Shown here in pieces: positions 61,341 through 64,000 of a DNA stretch of 64,000 nucleotides. This DNA comes from Pedobacter sp. Leaf250 (GTDB lineage Bacteria; Bacteroidota; Bacteroidia; Sphingobacteriales; Sphingobacteriaceae). The notes under the pieces are model-generated. The model did not search any database, was not told where the DNA came from, and worked only from the letters and a program-made list of their open reading frames with translations. The first letter of the stretch is position 1. Each line of letters begins with the position of its first letter. The stretch spans positions 124,001-188,000 of the forward strand of contig NZ_CAKLBU010000002.1 of NCBI RefSeq assembly GCF_920984735.1, written 5' to 3'. Position numbers and translations under genes: made by a program.

Positions 61341-61592
61341 ATGAGAATTATTGCAGAATTACCACATCCAGAATGTAAGATTAGCATTTTTTCAATGAAT
61401 CATAAATACATCGTAAAATTTGAGCAAGGAACATTTGAGCAAAGTTATAAACTTGCCGAATTGGATTTGAGTGGAGGTGGTGTTAATGATGTTTTTGAAA
61501 TTTTGGATGAAGAATTTATTTCGACAGTAATTGATCGATTTAAGCTTATGCGTGGTGATTTTACTGCAGCATATAAAAGGCATCAATTCTAG
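61341..61592 (+). CDS. Conserved hypothetical small protein
   Basis: The 83-residue soluble protein has no signal or helix repeats. It has a beta-rich first half (MRIIAELPHPECKISIFSMNHKYIVKFEQG) and an acidic helix in the second half (VFEILDEEFISTVIDRFKLMRGDF). I know no function. It lies 27 bases after the CrtA-like gene, so the two probably form an operon. Confidence 0.65.
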   Translation: MRIIAELPHPECKISIFSMNHKYIVKFEQGTFEQSYKLAELDLSGGGVNDVFEILDEEFISTVIDRFKLMRGDFTAAYKRHQF

Positions 61593-61795
61593 TACGATAA
61601 AGCATTCTCTTTCAATGCATTATAGTTGTGATCAGAATTTTATTTCGCGAAATGGATCAATCTTTTCCAAATAATCTTATAATAATTAAATTCTTTATTT
61701 AGCTAAATTAACTTAACTTGCTGATATAAAAGGAAATAATAATCGATACAAAATAATATTTTGTATCAATATTTACCAAATAAATAAAATAAACA

Positions 61796-62131
61796 TCAAG
61801 CGAGAACGGTATCATGCACCACTACCCTATACCAATTTTTAGAAAATTTTTCTACTGCATCTAAATGAATCTTATCCTCCTGGTAAGCATTATGATCTTC
61901 TATTGAATCGAAAATAATTGAAAGCGAGTAGGTAAATGAATTATCAATTACAGGTCTTGCTGGTGTATTTGCCGCTAGACCATAATGGAGACTTTTAATC
62001 AGTTTTATAGGTTTTAAACTTTCAAAAAAGTTGGCAAAATCTTGAATTTCAGTTTTTGTGAGTTGAGGTTTTAACCAAAATAAAACGAAGTGTTGAATTT
62101 TTCCCTGATTAAGGTTTATATTTCCTATCAT
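61796..62131 (-). CDS. Dabb (stress-responsive A/B barrel) domain protein
   Basis: The 111-residue protein is a single Dabb domain: IQHFVLFWLKPQLTKTEIQDF at the start, the middle HYGLAANTPARPVIDNSFTYSLSIIFDSIEDHNAYQED with the conserved D/H, and the end HLDAVEKFSKNWYRVVVHD. Dimers form a ferredoxin-like barrel; functions range from stress response to polyketide cyclisation, none shown here. The adjacent glycine-zipper gene is upstream on the same strand with a terminator between. Confidence 0.85.
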   Translation of the reverse strand: MIGNINLNQGKIQHFVLFWLKPQLTKTEIQDFANFFESLKPIKLIKSLHYGLAANTPARPVIDNSFTYSLSIIFDSIEDHNAYQEDKIHLDAVEKFSKNWYRVVVHDTVLA

Positions 62132-62169
62132 GATAATATCTTTTGGATATGATTTATTTAAACAAAAAA

Positions 62170-62190
62170 AGCGGCTATTAAATAGCCGCT
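62170..62190 (-). terminator. Intrinsic terminator of the glycine-zipper lipoprotein gene
   Basis: AGCGGCTATT (62170-62179) and AATAGCCGCT (62181-62190) are perfect inverted copies. On the minus strand seven T follow. It lies 25 bases past the stop of the upstream gene. Confidence 0.88.
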
Positions 62191-62215
62191 CTTGAAATAA
62201 TTATTATTTTATTGA

Positions 62216-62713
62216 TTACTGTACTCTTCCGGATTTTTTATCTTCACCTCTACCGATTAAGTAACCACCACCAGCACCTACTAAACCACCGATAATTGCA
62301 CCTCTACCTTTTTTCTTATCAATTAGTGCGCCACCAACTGCACCTGCTGCACCACCAATTACTGCACCTTTAGCACCATCGCTCCAGCCTTTTTTCTTAG
62401 CTGTTGGTTGTGTACCTCCGTAAGAACTTGAGCTGCTACCGCCTGAACTGGCGTATGATCTAGATGATTTTGATGAAGCTGCACCAGCTCTTCTCGCTGC
62501 AGCTAATTCTGCCTGGTGCTGAGCTTCTTTTTCAGCCTCAACTTTGGCAGTTTCTGCCCTTTTAAAACTATCTAACCTTAAACTATCTTTAACTGCTTTA
62601 ATAGCAAGTTGTTTTTCTGCTTCTTGTTGTTTCAATGCAGCTTCTTCTTTTGCTTTATTGTTACAAGCAAACATTACTGAACTCAATGCGATTACTACAA
62701 ATATCTTTTTCAT
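62216..62713 (-). CDS. Glycine-zipper (YMGG-like) lipoprotein
   Basis: The start at 62713 gives 165 residues with a lipoprotein signal ending VMFAC (Cys17); the longer frame has no extra signal. A charged coiled coil (about 20-75, rich in K, E, A), a Ser-rich linker, then a glycine-zipper domain (KGAVIGGAAGAVGGALI and GAIIGGLVGAGGGYLIG) follow. Similar proteins sit in the outer membrane and are often strongly expressed. It ends with a basic GRGEDKKSGRVQ tail. Confidence 0.85.
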   Translation of the reverse strand: MKKIFVVIALSSVMFACNNKAKEEAALKQQEAEKQLAIKAVKDSLRLDSFKRAETAKVEAEKEAQHQAELAAARRAGAASSKSSRSYASSGGSSSSSYGGTQPTAKKKGWSDGAKGAVIGGAAGAVGGALIDKKKGRGAIIGGLVGAGGGYLIGRGEDKKSGRVQ

Positions 62714-62838
62714 AACTTTTTGTTTATATGAATCTTGTTTGCTACCTAACCTCACAAACAGGTTTCATTAGGATGTGTATTTTAGTTAATTACATACACT
62801 AAAGAAAAAATGATGCCAAAAAGTTTTAATGAGTGTAA

Positions 62839-63564
62839 TTAATTTTCTAAATCTTGATACCAAAATCCAATTTTATCATTTTTTGAATCAATATCATCTT
62901 TAATATTATTGTCTTTTTTTGGTTGATTATAAGTTTTAAAAACTTTCTCCCCTAACTTAAATGGAATATTCTTTTTAAAAATAGGGCCTTCAAAAGCAAA
63001 GGTATGGAACTCTCCGTTTTCACCGCAAGGATCAATATCCGATGGAAGTTTAGATATTAAATCAATGGTTAATATTTCTCCACAAAATAATTCCAAATTT
63101 TGTTGTGCACAAACAATGATGGTTTTATAGTGCAGATCTAAAAACTTTTTAATGAGTTGATTAGTATCACTTTTCCAAAGTGGAAAAATGGCTTTCATTC
63201 CTACTTCTGCAAGTTTTGTTTCGCGGTAATTACGAAGATCCTCCAAAAAAATATCGCCAAAAATAGAATGTGTAATGCCTTCATCTTTAAATTTTGATAA
63301 GTGCGAATGCATTACCCGATCATAACTTTCCATATCTGGCATTTCTCCTAAACGGATTTGATAAAGTGGTATTCCAATACTTTCAGCCTGAGCAATTAAT
63401 AGAGATTCCCTTACACCATGCATCGAAACCCGGTTATATTGATCGGTGACTGTGGTAACAAGGTATTTTATTTCTATAGATGGATCTTGAAGTACATCAT
63501 GAAGCGCTAGGGCACTGTCTTTTCCACCGCTCCAATTGAAAATGCAAAGCTTTTTATTTTCCAT
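62839..63564 (-). CDS. Diphthine-ammonia ligase (Dph6)-like ATP-binding protein
   Basis: The 241-residue protein has the PP-loop SGGKDSALAL (13-22), RVSMHGVRESLLIAQAESIGIPL, FGDIFLEDLRNYRE and the family motif DPCGENGEFHTF. Dph6 amidates diphthine in eukaryotes and archaea. Bacteria lack diphthamide, so this bacterial branch must act on another substrate, possibly an ammonia- or thiol-dependent adenylation; the true role is unknown. It overlaps the 3' end of the sirtuin gene by 11 bases, suggesting coupled expression. Confidence 0.88.
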   Translation of the reverse strand: MENKKLCIFNWSGGKDSALALHDVLQDPSIEIKYLVTTVTDQYNRVSMHGVRESLLIAQAESIGIPLYQIRLGEMPDMESYDRVMHSHLSKFKDEGITHSIFGDIFLEDLRNYRETKLAEVGMKAIFPLWKSDTNQLIKKFLDLHYKTIIVCAQQNLELFCGEILTIDLISKLPSDIDPCGENGEFHTFAFEGPIFKKNIPFKLGEKVFKTYNQPKKDNNIKDDIDSKNDKIGFWYQDLEN

Positions 63565-64000
63565 TAAGAAGCATATTTCTTAATTCTTTCATACCCTGAA
63601 CAGCATTTTCTTCAATTTTGACAATGTTCTTGTATCTTTTAACATTGGGGGTTTTTGGATCTATGATATATTTAGTCGCTTCAGAAGGCACAAAATCTAC
63701 CAAACCAGCTGCAGGATAAACTGCTAATGAAGTTCCAATCAATACACAAACCTCAGCCTGGGTGCAAATTCGAGCGGCAACTTCAATCATGGGTACAGCC
63801 TCGCCAAACCAAACCACATGCGGACGTAGCTGTGAACCCAATTCACAAAGTTCGCCCATTTTAATTTCTGCTCCATTTACGGTATAGGTAAGATTTGGAT
63901 TGAGGTCAGATTGCGATTTTGTTATCACTCCGTGCAGGTGGGTAACTTTTTTTGAACCAGCTCGTTCATGCAAGTCATCTATATTTTGTGTAATAATTTC
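63554..64000 (-). CDS. cobB: Sirtuin, NAD-dependent protein deacylase (C-terminal part; start beyond window)
   Basis: The visible 148 codons begin in EIITQNIDDLHERAGS, the NAD-binding and catalytic signature, and the catalytic His lies in VTHLHG. RPHVVWFGEAVP, LIGTSLAVYPAAGLV and YIIDPKTPNV follow, as in the CobB class. The usual four zinc cysteines between HLHG and RPHVVWFGE are absent; only one Cys is present there, a variant I know from other Bacteroidota sirtuins. The N-terminal Rossmann part lies outside the window. Confidence 0.92.
   Translation of the reverse strand, partial: EIITQNIDDLHERAGSKKVTHLHGVITKSQSDLNPNLTYTVNGAEIKMGELCELGSQLRPHVVWFGEAVPMIEVAARICTQAEVCVLIGTSLAVYPAAGLVDFVPSEATKYIIDPKTPNVKRYKNIVKIEENAVQGMKELRNMLLNGK

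Overview
The window reads as ordinary chromosome of a Bacteroidota bacterium, most likely family Sphingobacteriaceae (Pedobacter-like). Supporting signs are the low GC content, promoters built on TAnnTTTG with a TTTG box about 19 bases upstream, few Shine-Dalgarno sites, a type IX secretion cargo (type B C-terminal sorting domain) next to a PorP/SprF partner, many lipoproteins, a Bacteroidota-style GyrA, and short intergenic palindromes of a kind common in this group. I saw no phage, plasmid, transposase, CRISPR array or rRNA operon. Coding density is high and genes alternate strand in short operons. The genus call is inference.

Layout. 1-1.6 kb: a minus-strand, probably copper-related operon (Cys-rich membrane protein, MbnP-family lipoprotein, start of a di-haem MbnH/cytochrome c peroxidase lipoprotein). 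1.8-6.6 kb: a phosphosugar mutase, then lysine biosynthesis genes lysC and lysA with two tiny coupled membrane-protein genes between them on the other strand. 6.7-10.1 kb: small envelope proteins, an SRPBCC protein, a GxxExxY protein and glutaryl-CoA dehydrogenase. 10.2-12.7 kb: folB, a gene-poor stretch holding a tRNA-like sequence and a 53-residue ORF, then a degenerate DEAD-box protein. 12.8-18.2 kb: an OmpA-family protein, a SPOUT methyltransferase, and divergent galK and galM-DUF1398 around a perfect palindrome. 18.5-24.2 kb: ribD-EamA-yigZ-nucleoside phosphorylase, prmC, xerD, aroQ. 24.2-30.5 kb: a TlpA thioredoxin, lipid A/glycan genes, WbqC, CorA and MgtE, Ohr.

30.5-38 kb: a GT87-like membrane glycosyltransferase, a type IX cargo/PorP/small secreted protein operon, and a FUSC membrane protein. 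38.2-38.7 kb: a probable non-coding RNA with its own promoter and terminator. 38.7-48.2 kb: PIN-PhoH ATPase, a membrane protein, a Tet-like MFS pump, gyrA with two periplasmic TPR paralogues, and endonuclease V. 48.2-53.6 kb: hemF, an MFS transporter, a small lipoprotein, a DUF4442 protein, an AlbA_2 protein and a MATE pump. 53.6-60.5 kb: minus-strand operons for kynureninase-bestrophin-HDAC-TruC and for damage repair (free Met-R-SO reductase, alkyladenine glycosylase, PNPOx-like). 60.6-64 kb: a CrtA-like protein, a Dabb protein, a glycine-zipper lipoprotein, a diphthine-ammonia-ligase-like ATPase and a sirtuin cut by the window end.

Most genes are housekeeping. The parts least explained by standard annotation are the copper-type operon, the tiny coupled genes in the lysC-lysA gap, the tRNA-like locus near 10.8 kb, the RNA-like locus at 38.2-38.7 kb, the galK/galM operator candidate, the degenerate helicase, and the unusual GyrA quinolone-pocket residues.
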